Positions 30,350 through 40,569 of a DNA stretch of 64,000 nucleotides are shown here, piece after piece; within the stretch, counting starts at the first letter, position 1; each line of letters begins with the position of its first letter. The position numbers were made by a program, and so were the translations under genes. Origin of the DNA: Nomia melanderi (lineage: Eukaryota; Arthropoda; Insecta; Hymenoptera; Halictidae); contig NC_135000.1 of NCBI RefSeq assembly GCF_051020985.1, positions 2,046,001 through 2,110,000 of the forward strand. The letters are read 5' to 3'. Below the pieces are notes generated by a model, which was not told where the DNA came from, ran no database searches, and was given only the letters and a program-made list of their open reading frames with translations.

Positions 30350-31020
30350 GCTTAATGAACTAATGTAGTACATGGTAAATTCCAACTCACGAGCAACATC
30401 CCTAAGTTCCTCCAATCTCCGTATCTGTCCGTCTTTATCGCTCCTCCTGCGTATCTGCGTACATTGTTTCCGCCCTTTTTTTCTGTTTTCGTTTGTTCTA
30501 ATTCTTCCGCCGCTTCCGGAAATATACGAGCAGTAGGAGGAGTTCTGGGGAGGATTCCGGGCAGGACGGCAGCCATATAGAGGCAGCGATATATGTATAT
30601 CGGAGATATCGGGCGTTATCTGCGGCCAGATATATCGAACTCGTATACTTTCGCCGGGAGAACCGGAAAAAGACATTTTTACGAGGAGCCTGCGGGATAC
30701 GCGTACAAATACGAGCAATATATCCTATTGGCTGGCCGGCAGTCATTCTCCTGTGTGAAATATTTTAACTGGAGATAACGATTCCATTATTTTATTCGTC
30801 GTCTGCGTTATATCGCGCTCGAAGCAACACTCCCGATTTTTTCCTTTTTTTTCGGTGTTTTCTCGTTTTTTTTTCTCGTCGTACTAACCTGGTCGCTTGT
30901 CGATTCCGTGTTCTCCCTTTTATAATCGACCGGTCTCGCGAGGAAACGTGGAAACGCGAAAACATTTTGCGAATTGCCGGCTTTTACAGGAGGCACGCGC
31001 GAAAACTATTTAGTTTTGGT
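30350..31020. other. GC-moderate island with GATA/ATATATC motifs
   Basis: The stretch 30570-30650 is unusually rich in GATA-type sites (GCGATATATGTATATCGG, GAGATATCGGGCGTTATCTG, CAGATATATCG). Frames of 60-140 codons on both strands have no domain. T-rich runs lie at 30836-30880. Confidence 0.4.
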
Positions 31021-31065
31021 ATGTACTTGGGTGTTCTACGGGGCACCTTTGCTTTTGAAGAATAA

Positions 31066-31458
31066 AATATTTATAATAATGGTAACAATAATAACAACAA
31101 CAACGATAATATTGACGACGACGATGACAACAACAACAACAAGAATAGTAATGATAATAATAATGATATTGACAACAAGAACAGTAATAATAATAATATA
31201 CAACCGGAAATAACAGACCACATAACAAGTGGATGCAAATTGCTAGCTACAAGCGATTATACGCGTAGGCACAACGTAGTAGTAAAAATAATAGACCAAC
31301 AAATAGCGCAAAAACACAATCTAATTGCACAAATTACGCCATATTTCAAATACAAACCAGAAATGATGCCGACGAATCAAACAGCAAAAAAATACTGGGA
31401 CACAACGCTACACGTAGATAAAACAATAGCACACAACAGACCAGATATAACATGGTAG
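31066..31458 (+). pseudogene. Fragment of a non-LTR retrotransposon-type polymerase ORF fused to an Asn/Asp repeat
   Basis: One frame is open from 31066 to the TAG at 31456-31458 (about 130 codons). The first 45 codons are an in-frame AAT/AAC/GAT repeat coding Asn and Asp. The rest reads GCKLLATSDYTRRHN, then a KHNL segment, then YWDTTLHVDKTIAHNRPDI before the stop. The order GC-x-LA, Y-x-x-RHN, YWD, HNRPDI is the one I know from the C-terminal part of reverse-transcriptase proteins of insect and other invertebrate non-LTR elements. The family's proteins continue well past RPDI, so this piece is truncated at both ends. No RT catalytic motif is present. A family I element starts 11 bp after the stop. 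Confidence 0.62.
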
Positions 31459-31468
31459 TCAATTGTTT

Positions 31469-31682
31469 TTAACCAGTGAACTGCGTTTGACGAGTAATAA
31501 TTCTTTATTTTTCCAGATAAACTGGAAATAATATAATTCTTCTCTGATTTGCTTTCGGTTTTCATTAAAATGTACCCTAGGTGCATTCGTTCTGTGTTTG
31601 ACGAAGACACACTTCATTTTTTGATTTTATTGCAGGCAAAACGAGAGATTTAACAAACTAACTTCCACAATTAACAGGTTAA
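31469..31682 (+). mobile_element. Family I TTAA element, full length
   Basis: Starts TTAACCAGTGAACTGCGTTT with GACGAGTAATA, and ends CTTCCACAATTAACAGGTTAA. The interior TCTCTGATTTGCTTTCGGTT and ACCCTAGGTGCATTCG match the copies at 47740 and 62337. Confidence 0.75.
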
Positions 31683-31737
31683 TCAATATTTCTCGCTCTA
31701 CGCGTTTACTTTGCATATCACCGCATTAGTTAGCATT

Positions 31738-31846
31738 ATTTATAATATATAAATGTTTCCAAATAATCATCGTTTAATCGATTGAACTATAGTAATTCGA
31801 TTTGGTTTCGACGCGTTAAGAGGTAAATCACAGGGCAACGGTTTAA
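31738..31846 (-). mobile_element. Family D fragment and family F tail
   Basis: 31738-31815 (AATGTTTCCAAATAATCATC, then AGTAATTCGATTTGGTT) is a minus-strand D piece. 31820-31846 (GGTAAATCACAGGGCAACGG then TTTAA) is an F end. Confidence 0.6.
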
Positions 31847-31989
31847 AATTTGAATAATTTCTAAACACTTCCATTTTCCCGACCACGAGTAGTACTAAAT
31901 AATACAAAGTATATCAGTGACATTGTACCATAGCAAAACAAATTACTTAAAAATTTGCAATTTTTCAAACAACATTTTTCTCCAGTTTT

Positions 31990-32420
31990 GTCCCATTTTG
32001 TCCGAGAATCGACCACCGCGCGTCGCGTCGGCGAGGGTGCATGCACGTAGGAGGAAAGCCGGGGGCGAGTCTCGCGTTTTACATTTTTACTCGTGGCCCT
32101 CCTTTTTTTCCCCGGCCGCCGCGCCGGGCTCGGTGAACGAACGAACGAACGAGTACACGATCACGAGCGCGGCCACCCCCGGCCGTATTTCACATTCAAA
32201 GCGTCCCCCGACGCGACTCACCCCCTTCGCGGCCTCCTGGACGGGGGTGGCCGGCGTATCTCCGCAAGGAATATAAAAACGCGGCGTGTGTGCGGGCGGA
32301 CCGAGCGGATCGCACCTGTACGCGTCGCCGCGCCGGCTTTAATTTAGAAAATAATTAAACCGCAAAATTAAACGAGCCCGACGCGCCCGCCACCGCGTTG
32401 TCTTCGTTCCTCCACCCCAC
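31990..32420. other. GC-rich island with a TATA-like motif
   Basis: CpG-rich, containing GAACGAACGAACGAACGAG (32128-32150, a GAAC tetranucleotide repeat) and TATAAAA at 32272-32278 followed by GC-rich sequence. A 119-codon frame is compositional. Promoter identity is only a possibility. Confidence 0.38.
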
Positions 32421-32605
32421 GGTTCTCTCTTCCGTTTTTCTTCCGGGGGTGATTCTTTTTTTAGACGTTGCACGTTGTATTTGCCTTCCTTTTCGTACTT
32501 TTTGCTTGGTAATCCTTTCGGTGTTCGTGAAGAGGTATGGAAAATTGGGAATTTTTTGTCTTAGTGGCGTGTGCGCTGGGCATGAAGGAAATGGCAGTTT
32601 CTCGG

Positions 32606-32800
32606 TTAACTCTAAATGTAGCGAGCAAATAAATTGAGGTTTTAGAAATTTTCTGATTTTGATTTAGAATTTAGTTTGTGTGGTGCGGAATCAGTTTCTT
32701 TAATGATTTCTCAGAGAAAGATTTGTTATCTTTCTAATTATTGCAGAAAGACAACATCAAGAATGGATCACTTTGAACCATCTGGTAGTTTTAGTGTTAA
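32606..32800 (+). mobile_element. Family B TTAA MITE
   Basis: TTAACTCTAAATGTAGCGAG to TCTGGTAGTTTTAGTGTTAA. The interior is shortened near the left but keeps TTTCTTTAATGATTTCTCAG and TATCTTTCTAATTATTGCA. Confidence 0.78.
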
Positions 32801-32802
32801 TG

Positions 32803-32885
32803 ATGTATATATTCGTCATGAAATAATGGCAATCCCTTGCTTAATGACAGGTGTATTTATTTATCATGGAAAAAGACACTTCGCT
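32803..32885 (+). repeat. Worn 44-bp palindrome repeat, two units
   Basis: ATATTCGTCATGAAATAATG at about 32810 and TATTTATTTATCATGGAAAA about 43 bp later match the unit GTATACTCGTCATGAAAAAA, with a TGGCAATCCCTTGC spacer. The family B right end abuts this array. Confidence 0.45.
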
Positions 32886-33538
32886 TTCATTATTTAAAGT
32901 AAAATTTATGTAGAATAAGGAATAAATTCATTATTTTAACACATTTTGGAAATAATATGAATTAACCAAACAAACCGTAAAATTTAAGTGAAATTTTCAG
33001 ATATATATTACACTATATTTATTTATTATAGAGATATTTATAAATATATTATACTATATTTGAAATTATGACTTCACTAACTAAGTTTAAAATAATTATA
33101 GTTATTATATTATAAATTAAATAAATATAAAACGTTCAATGCTATCGCTGTAAATTACATTAACTCATTTCCCGAAAAATAAATATATGTTTGCGCCCAA
33201 CGACATTGAAAATAAATCGACTGGAAACGATTAATACTTATACATAAATGGGAAATTTTTCCGTGAATGCGAAACGTTATTGTACTTCATAAGGTAAAAA
33301 AGTTTCGAATGCGGGGAGGTACCGAATTCAGAAATTCAAAAGATTATAAAGCTTTGCATGTAAGTACAGTAAGTTATGCCTAATACATTCTAATTTCTTT
33401 TTCATGCCGACTTTTACTTTGAAGCCACTCCTTAAAGAAAATGCAAAATCGAGAACGGTAAGAGATAGCGAAAGAAAGTTTAAACAGAAAATACATTATT
33501 CTTTACGTCTAAAAAATTGCAAAATAATATTTCAAGGG
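32886..33538. other. AT-rich stretch, no feature recognised
   Basis: Low-complexity ATATTTAT-type sequence at 33000-33130. The frame at 33404 is short and featureless. Confidence 0.3.
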
Positions 33539-33732
33539 TTAACCTTTGCGCTTCTATGTCGAGATATTTTTCAAATACATTACATTATTTTCAATATTAT
33601 TAGTAAAAAGGATTGTTTACACTGCTTTTTGTAAACTAATTATTTTTCAAAATGCATTTCAAATCAAACGTTGCAATAATACAGAGTTGTCGAGAACAAA
33701 ATGCAAAAGAAATTCGGAGCGCAGAGGGTTAA
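33539..33732 (-). mobile_element. Family L TTAA MITE, full length
   Basis: TTAACCTTTGCGCTTCTATG to TTCGGAGCGCAGAGGGTTAA. The interior TATTAGTAAAAAGGATTGTT and TACACTGC are the reverse of the copy at 46304-46540. Confidence 0.75.
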
Positions 33733-33764
33733 TAATTCTACCAAATTTAAAAGAAGAAACTTGA

Positions 33765-34330
33765 AATCCGTCATTCTGACGATCCCGGCAGTCCCAGTGT
33801 CAAGAACCGCTGCACTGGTCGGCAGAATCTCCCTCTCCTCGCGTCTGTCGTCGGCGCAACCCCTGCGCGTCGGGCGCGGGGCGCGGGGCGGGGTAATTGG
33901 AAGTACAAAGAGAATAGACACGGATAACCGATGTCTCCATTAAGCGTCCGCCGATTGCGGCTCGCACGCTCGACTACGCTCCCTCTTTCCGCGCAAAGGG
34001 GGATGAATTCGATCAGACCGGTAATTATAGAATTCCCCCGCCACAGTTCGTCGCCGTTCGGCTGAGTTCGGAAGATTCGTTCTCGTTCCGGGCCGAGGAA
34101 GAGGAAGAACGGAAGAGACCGTCTCGATGTTTACAGAGCTTAACGCGGCCGGCCATTGTTCGAGCAGGTTGCCAACAATGGTCTCGCGTTAAGGGTAGCA
34201 CAAGCTGACAGACTTTGCCTGTGGACTGTCTGCGTCAGTGTTTCCACGAGCGTTTTTGGATCATGTCCCAGCTCAGCGCCTTAAATATCTCGATGTCCGT
34301 CCCTAGTATTATGCCAGGTAAACCGAGATT
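33765..34330. other. GC-rich island
   Basis: CpG-rich unique-looking DNA with GGAAGAGGAAGAACGGAAGA purine runs near 34100. No exon or domain is recognisable. Confidence 0.4.
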
Positions 34331-34464
34331 AAGGAAGGTTTCGTGTATTAATACGCGGCTGTGGTGTTGATGTCTTCGTTTCAAAGTACGAGAGTTGATT
34401 TATTGCTAATGAATGTGGATTTTTTCGAGGAAGATCTTGACGTAGGTTATTCACACTTTTGCTA

Positions 34465-34655
34465 CTATGGGCGAGATATCTCGTCATCATGATGTATAAT
34501 ACTATGGTAGATATCTCGTCACTGTGATGTTACCGTACAATGCTATGGACGATATGTATCATCACCACGATGTTGTGGGTATGATGATATGAACGAGATA
34601 TCTCGTCATCATAATGTCGTACGTAGGATGCTATGGACGAGATATCTCGTGTACC
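34465..34655 (+). repeat. 44-bp array built on the palindrome ACGAGATATCTCGT
   Basis: Cores at about 34471, 34507, 34549, 34593 and 34637; the last two spacings are exactly 44 bp and the earlier ones 36-42. The last two cores are the perfect 14-bp palindrome ACGAGATATCTCGT. Each is followed by CATCATGATGT-like and CTATGG segments. Confidence 0.8.
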
Positions 34656-34751
34656 TTCATTATTGATATGAAGTATTTTATTTGAAAATCAGACTGTTGT
34701 GACCTTTTTGAAAATAGTAAAATGTATCATGAAAAATAAGTTATAGCTGTT

Positions 34752-34815
34752 TTGACGAGTATACTTGTCGTGAAACAAAACATTGCTGTTTCTACGTGAT
34801 GAGTGTACTCGTCAA
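34752..34815 (+). repeat. 44-bp palindrome repeat, GAGTATAC type, two units
   Basis: GACGAGTATACTTGTC (34754) and GATGAGTGTACTCGTC (34798) are spaced exactly 44 bp, only 100 bp beyond the ATATCT-type array. Confidence 0.7.
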
Positions 34816-35400
34816 AAGTTAATTTAATAGTAGGGTAGTATAAAGAATGGGATAAATTTTTGTTTGATATTGAGTATAATAGAAGTGTTTGAATGTTAAT
34901 GATAAGAGACGAGAGAGAATTTTTAAGTGTTTATTTTGTGAAGAAATAAAAAGTGAAAAGTTTAATTTTTGGTATGACAAATATATAGAGTGGATTCTTA
35001 TTTTAATTCGATTCTCTTTGGTCTACACTAGATCAAGATTAGAAATAGTTTAATGTTAATATATGTGACAATAGTGCTTATCTTTCCCTTACTCTCAACA
35101 GAGATATTTTATTCCTCCTAATTCATTAGAAACAAAAGAAAATCCAGGAAAGCTCAAACCCTACTCAGAAGCATTACAGTTAATAATAGAAAAATCACAT
35201 TCAATTCGAACTTGGAAGAATTAAATGATACTTATGTTTCTTAAATTCTATTGGAAATCTTCACCACGAGTCTGACCCAATATTACAGGACAAGGGGTTA
35301 ATTTAACACTGTAACATTAGCACTTGATTAATCGGAGAACATTTCATGAAATCTTTGTTTTCCCGAGGATTCGGAAATAGGACACTATTATTCCGAACAA
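34816..35400. other. AT-rich stretch with a family F tail
   Basis: At 35250-35301 TCTTCACCACGAGTCTGACC and ACAGGACAAGGGGTTAA form the right end of F without its left part. The rest is featureless. Confidence 0.55.
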
Positions 35401-35645
35401 ATCAATTGTCCCTCAGTCTGGGCTGGCCTTTATATACTTTGTCTCTCGTTGTGTCGGCGCCAACTCTTTCCGCGGATTAACGACCGATCCTTCGCAGCGG
35501 GGTGGCCACTTCCGTTTCGGATTGCTGAAAAAGTGGAGCCGCCCACCGAAGTGCCTGGGAGACAAAGGGCCGAGCTGAAGGTCCGATTACGATCCTTCGT
35601 GCGATCCTAGCATGACGAGGATCGAAATGTAATGAACGTCTTTGT
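35400..35645. other. Moderately GC-rich island
   Basis: Contains TTTATATAC near 35428 in GC-richer DNA, and an 83-codon minus-strand frame without a domain. It ends at an ACAGGGTGTAACAGAATATG motif (about 35647) of the kind found at the ends of many insect repeats. Confidence 0.35.
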
Positions 35646-35861
35646 ACAGGGTGTAACAGAATATGTAGAACTTGTACTTTACCTGTGTATACCTTATAGT
35701 GTATGTACATGGATCGGGAATATAGCAAAAACTGACAAATAGCTTTGTTTATTAATAAAAAGAACTAAGTAATTAACTGAATAAGAATTAGAAATAAAAA
35801 GAATTATTAATGAAAGAACAGATGACGTTTATATGTGAAGAACTTACAAGGGAACTTTTTC

Positions 35862-36375
35862 AATTTTTATGAAACTTATCTGAGACATAGTTTTTAAGAG
35901 AATATTTATATTTTTTTATCGGCCAACATTCGCTTTGAAGTGTTGAAAACACTCCTGAAAGTTGAGGGTTGAAAATATATTTTTACAATATCTCTGAAAC
36001 TGGGGGGGCGTAAAAAATAAATCTAAATTGGTCATTTCGAGGCGAACAATTTCAGAAAAAGTTTCTTTTATACATCCCCTGGTTTCAAAGATTTTGTTAA
36101 AAATTACTTTTTCAATCCTTAATTTTAAGTTGTACTTTCACCCCTTCAAAGTGGATGTTGACCGATAAGAAAAAATACGCGTGAAACATTTTCTTATACA
36201 CAATATGGCAATAATTATAGCCAAATTGCAATATATACATATAGTTCAAAATTGATTTACTTACTGATAATTTCAATAATTTACCGAAAGAATTGTATTT
36301 AACAAAGCAACCGTTTCAAACAGCACATGCCAATTTTAATGAAACTTGTGTGAGACATAGTTTTCAGGAGAATCA
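35862..36375. repeat. Long inverted repeat flanked by 43-bp direct repeats
   Basis: The left arm (about 35907-36010, with TTTATCGGCCAACATTCGCT) pairs with the inverted right arm (about 36075-36180, read on the minus strand as CTTATCGGTCAACATCCACT) over about 100 bp with gaps. Outside the arms, GAGACATAGTTTTTAAGAGA at 35882 and GAGACATAGTTTTCAGGAGA at 36350 are part of a direct repeat of about 43 bp. The layout is that of a decayed mobile element with terminal repeats; its class is unclear. Confidence 0.65.
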
Positions 36376-36534
36376 CTCAATAACTTAAAAAGTATGAGTA
36401 ACAGAAAAAAATGCTTCAGACAAAAGTTGTAAGGTATAAAGCCTACCTTAGTTGTAAGGTATAAGCCATATAGTGGTTATATTTATTTTACATTATGGGG
36501 ATATTCCGCAGTTTTTTCAATGACAATAGATGTT

Positions 36535-36662
36535 TTGCGATTCGATTCAAACGTTACATAAATAGAGAAACGGAATATATTTGCACAAAATTTGTATTTT
36601 TCAAATGAAAATCATTTCGTATAGCAAGAACTACTTATTGGTAACATATTGGTAACCTTCAA
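36535..36662 (-). repeat. Dispersed repeat O, minus copy
   Basis: The reverse complement of 25763-25895. Its end (AACATATTGGTAACCTTCAA) is part of the adjacent local duplication. Confidence 0.7.
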
Positions 36663-37003
36663 TTTTCGTTATGTGAATAGTCGAATTTGGAGGCTGTGTC
36701 CACAGGCAGTCGCACTGCGCATTTCTTCCCCGAAAAAGAGGGGAGAGAGGTAGAATGGAATGAAAATCACTTCGTATAGCAAGAAGTACTTAGCAACATA
36801 TTGGTAACCTTCAATTTTCGTTATGTAAATAGTCGAATTTGGAGATTGCGTCCACAGTCCACAATCGTGGTCGACAAATAAATCATAGGATAAGAGGTTA
36901 GCCACGAATTTTCGTTCTGTAATTCCGCTCGAGCGTCTCTCCAGAACCGAGAGATTCCTTCTTCCCCGAAAAAAGAGGAGGAGAGAGAGGTAGAACGAGG
37001 TGC
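36617..37003. repeat. Interleaved local duplications with an F tail
   Basis: CGTATAGCAAGAACTACTTA to GTCGAATTTGGAGG (36617-36692) recurs at 36774-36846, 157-161 bp on. TTCTTCCCCGAAAAAGAGG at 36724 recurs at 36958. A family F end (AAATAAATCATAGGATAAGA then GGTTA) at about 36876-36900 lies between and displaces the second pair. Confidence 0.65.
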
Positions 37004-37310
37004 GCATCTACGGAACGTATCTGCCGATACACCGGTCGCCTCCATATAATTATTCTCAGTGCAGGATGCACGCGTATCTTTATAAGGAAGGGCTCGCTCG
37101 CGTGCACGCGGCGCGGTATCCACCCCGGTATCTTTATAGCTTATTGCAACGCTTTGGGCAATTTCATGATCGACGTGGCCCACGACGAAGGGAAGGGGAA
37201 CGCACCGTGAGACGCGATGAACCTTCTTCTTTTTTTATTCATTTATGCCTTTATTTATTTATTTACCGTGCAGATAACCAATTTATGCGGGGATGCAATT
37301 ACGAGGGTTG
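37004..37310. other. GC-moderate island
   Basis: ATCTTTATAAGGAAGG (about 37076) and ATCTTTATAGCTTATTG (about 37130) repeat a TTTATA motif in CpG-rich context. The 103-codon frame is compositional. Confidence 0.35.
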
Positions 37311-38004
37311 AGTGAGAAATAATGAACTCTCATTTGTATCTCGAGAACGAATGGAACTATCGGAGTCAGTGAAAAATTGACTGCATTTACCTTTCTTTAT
37401 ATGGGTTTGTAAGTATACGGGGTGTAGAATTTGTATCAACGGTTGTTTCGGTATTTCTGGTGGTTGTGTAAAAAAATGTTTTAAGGGAGGGATAACTTTT
37501 TTTAGCGCAAGTTATAAACTGTTGCATGCTGATTATCTTTTGATTAGAACAGTTTTTTATAGAATGAAGTGGCACGAAAATTGTTTGATAACTTGTGCAC
37601 TCTGTATATTTGGTTAATTCTTACAATCCAGTATGCTTTTGCACTGTGATTGAGTAGAATAATCTTGTAGATAGATCTGAAAATCTTCAGTATTATATTA
37701 AAATAAATTAAGCCATTTATTGTTTTTATATTGTACATACAAATTGTGAGTGTTATTATTTATTTAGGAAAATAATTTGTAGAAATAAATGAATTCAAAA
37801 ATGTGTGTTGTACTTTACTTTTAGATTTTTTTATCACTAGAAAGTACAAAATGGTAACTTACTACTTTATTACCGAAGTGGAGGTACGAAACTATTCTTT
37901 AGGCAAACAAAACGAAAATAGATTCTTTTTTGTCGAAATAAACAAACTTCTTTCTAAACTAATATCGAATAACTATTGCTTGTTGTGTTAAATAAATAAA
38001 CAAC
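37311..38004. other. AT-rich stretch, no firm feature
   Basis: A TACGGGGTGTAGAATTTGTA motif at about 37417 resembles the ACAGGGTG motifs elsewhere. No gene or bounded element is visible. Confidence 0.3.
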
Positions 38005-38061
38005 GTTTAGATTTGTTAGATTCAGTTTCAAATTTTCATTGCGAGTGTGACTTAATATTAA
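38005..38061 (+). mobile_element. Family F right-end fragment
   Basis: GATTCAGTTTCAAATTTTCA and TTGCGAGTGTGACTTAATATTAA. It is joined at TTAA (38058-38061) to family E. Confidence 0.55.
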
Positions 38062-38622
38062 TACTAAGCTTATGGACATTTATTGCACAGTTTATTCTAT
38101 TGTTACTAGAAAAGTCGATTTTCGTTGATTTACATCTTGGAAATTGGAGCTGAAAAAGCAGACGATTAGGATACATATCTTGTGATTGCATCAAACCTAA
38201 CCTAGACGATTGGGATACATATCTTGCGATTGTATCAAACCTAACCTAGATTAAGATACATATCTTGTGATTGCATCAAGCCTAACGTACATTAAGATAC
38301 ATATCACTGTTATAGCATTAATCAAAATTGACATAAACATTTGCCAAATAACTCTGATGAAATTCACTGTCCATCAAATTGTCGGGTTCCATAAATCTAG
38401 TGTAAAGCCTAACTTATACGATTAGGTTACATATCCGTGTGATTGCATTAAGCCTAACCTAGATTAGGATACATATCTTGTGATTCCATCAAACCTAACC
38501 TATACGATTGGGATACACATCCGCATAATGGCGTCAATCGAAATTGGCATAAACACTCACCTAATAACATTAATGAAATCCAGTAACCTTCAAATTATCG
38601 AGTTCCGTAAATCTAGTGTCAA
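38058..38622 (-). mobile_element. Family E element enlarged by an internal tandem repeat
   Basis: The outer ends are TTAATACTAAGCTTATGGAC and GTTCCGTAAATCTAGTGTCAA. A normal E copy is about 205 bp; this one is 565 bp. A unit of about 40 bp (CCTAACCTAGATTAAGATAC, then ATATCTTGTGATTGCATCAA) is repeated at about 38157-38300 and again at about 38403-38530. A second E right end (CCATAAATCTAGTGTAAAG) lies at about 38392. Confidence 0.75.
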
Positions 38623-38624
38623 GC

Positions 38625-39180
38625 ATGAAAGAAGGGGTTAACAAGTTTCATAAGATGACGTTGGTTTCCGGTGGCAGAGTGCACCGCGACCGGAAGACGC
38701 CCCGAGAGCGCAGTGATCCTCGCCGCTGGACAGATAGAGAAAAGACAAACAAGTTTCGTGGTACGAAATCAAAGGGACAGGGGAGAAGAGATTGGAGAGA
38801 GAAAGATAGGGGCGTAGAAAGCGAGAACGGGACGGCGAATCGTTGAATGCTATCTATATTATCCGAGCAAGGGTTTAGCCGGTCACGCTGTTTGGCGTAG
38901 ATCGAGATTATCTTCAGCGGCCGCCGCGCCGAAAAGCGGACGGGGCGCGCGTAGGGATGAAAAGAGAGACGCACAGAGGCCGGGGAGAGATTATCGCGAG
39001 ATACGTTTGTGCGCAACGCACGTTTGCTCCCCGAATCTAATGCGACTTGTCTGCGCGGTCACGTGGTCGCTGGCGGTACGCTACTCTTCCGAGGGCCTGT
39101 CCTCTCGCAACCCCTATGCTTGCGGTGCCTCGCGATCGGCGCGTGGATTAACTTGGGATTTACACGTTCTCGTAACTCAT
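38625..39180. other. GC-rich island
   Basis: CpG-rich, with purine-rich GGACAGGGGAGAAGAGATTG sequence near 38776. Frames on both strands (76 and 122 codons) are compositional. Confidence 0.4.
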
Positions 39181-39182
39181 AA

Positions 39183-39297
39183 TTAACACTAGAACTACCG
39201 AGCATTTAGTACGACTGATATCTAATCCATAGAAAAATTCTGATGGACTATTTTCAGTTTATTCGGGTGTTATAGTATTCGACTGCTTCTGTCTTTT
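39183..39297 (+). mobile_element. Family K element, left half
   Basis: TTAACACTAGAACTACCGAG and the TTTTCAGTTTATTCGGGTGT block match the complete K copy at 53886-54107. It stops where a family C element begins. Confidence 0.72.
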
Positions 39298-39536
39298 CAC
39301 TTTCTGCAGTCGGAAGTTCTTCACTAGAAACGTGCAGCATTTCTCAATGAGACAAACAACGTTCTTTGAAAGTAATAAACGAGGAAACGTACGTACGTTA
39401 AGAAACAAGGCTATTTTATTTCAATATTTCACATATCGATGCATTATACGAAGCAGAGTATTCTATATAAGACTATAATTTTGCTATATCAAATCTAGTG
39501 ATGACTGAGAGTCACCTCTCGAGCACAAAGGGTTAA
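39298..39536 (+). mobile_element. Family C TTAA MITE
   Basis: The left end TCACTTTCTGCAGTCGGAAG is worn; the right end CTCTCGAGCACAAAGGGTTAA is clear. The interior TTCAATATTTCACATATCGA matches other C copies. The right TTAA (39533-39536) is shared with the next element. Confidence 0.75.
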
Positions 39537-39694
39537 CCCCCTTGCCGTATTTTAACGAGTTTGACTCGTAATAAAAATTTTGGAACAAACATAAATATCA
39601 CCAATCTGATTCGAGGTGACAACACGAGTGAGATATCGGTCGCTATAATTATGGCCCAGATTTTACTCGGTTAAATGGTATGGCAAGAGGTTAA
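39533..39694. mobile_element. Family G short TTAA element
   Basis: TTAACCCCCTTGCCGTATTT to AATGGTATGGCAAGAGGTTAA are inverted repeats, with ACGAGTTTGACTCGT near the left end. At 162 bp it is the shortest complete element here, and its ends are F-like. Confidence 0.7.
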
Positions 39695-39933
39695 CTGAAG
39701 CTCGCACTTTATCAGTCGCCTAAGTTAGTATTTGTTTATGATACAATATATTGTTTTGTTTATCATTAAATGTATTATTAAGTGTAATGAAACGTAATAA
39801 AGTATTACATTTAATATTATCACATTGCACATATAACATTTTATTACATTTAATAGTATAATATTGTATATTACTTGATTATATATAATATCACAGTATA
39901 TTATTCACAACATACTATACAATCTGCATTTAC
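39695..39933. repeat. AT-rich low-complexity stretch
   Basis: TATTACATTTAATA and TATAATATTGTATATTAC motifs recur imperfectly. No coding potential. Confidence 0.45.
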
Positions 39934-40090
39934 TTAACACTAGAACTACCGAGTATTTAATACGATTGATATGTAATCCCAATAAAAATTGTAACAATAA
40001 ACTATTTCCAGTTTTTTTAGACATTTTTTATAATATTCAAGTGAAACTATTTATTTTCAAAATGATTTCGAATATCGAAGAGGCTAAAGA
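39934..40090 (+). mobile_element. Family K element, truncated on the right
   Basis: TTAACACTAGAACTACCGAG, then TACGATTGATATGTAATCCC and CAAGTGAAACTATTTATTTT. It runs into the GC island at about 40090, and the right TIR is missing. Confidence 0.72.
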
Positions 40091-40094
40091 GCAT

Positions 40095-40480
40095 ACTTAT
40101 CAACTGCACCTCGTACACTTTACCATATTCCGGTTCAGACTCATCGGTCCCAGGATAATACATCGAAATTCTCTCGCGTTCTCCGAGGATTTGTCTTTGT
40201 AGAGCAAGGATCCATCTCCGGCACGTTAATCTTCGCATTGTTTTGATCCGTGGAAACGAAATATCGGTAATCAGTAGAGATTTTCGACGAGCGAACAAAG
40301 GGACGGTGAAACGCGACGATTATGTCTCTTTAATCACGGTCAAATCCCAGCCCGGGACCCGTTACCTGAAAGTAGAGCGGATTTTCCGCGCCCCGAAAGG
40401 GACCGGAGATTTGGCACTCGCCACCTGACTACCTACGCGAACCTTCCGTCTATCTCTATCTTCCTTTTGTCTCTCGGGGG
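40095..40480. other. GC-moderate island
   Basis: No domain in the 83-94 codon frames. Contains CCCGAAAGGGACCGG-type CpG-rich sequence. Confidence 0.35.
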
Positions 40481-40569
40481 GGACGAATTGCGTTAACGAC
40501 TCGTAATGGTCGAAGGTTCTCCGGGCAGTGATCATTAGGATAAGTATAGCTAATAAGGAGCAACGCTTA

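Noticed and set aside
31010..31228. Tyr/Cys- and Ile/Val-rich minus-strand frames over the AAT/AAC repeat
   Set aside because: They are the antisense of the trinucleotide repeat; the plus-strand frame is the one that continues into recognisable protein sequence.
34465..34655. CRISPR-like array of palindromic repeats with 30-bp spacers
   Set aside because: The spacers are also repeated between units, so this is a 44-bp tandem repeat.
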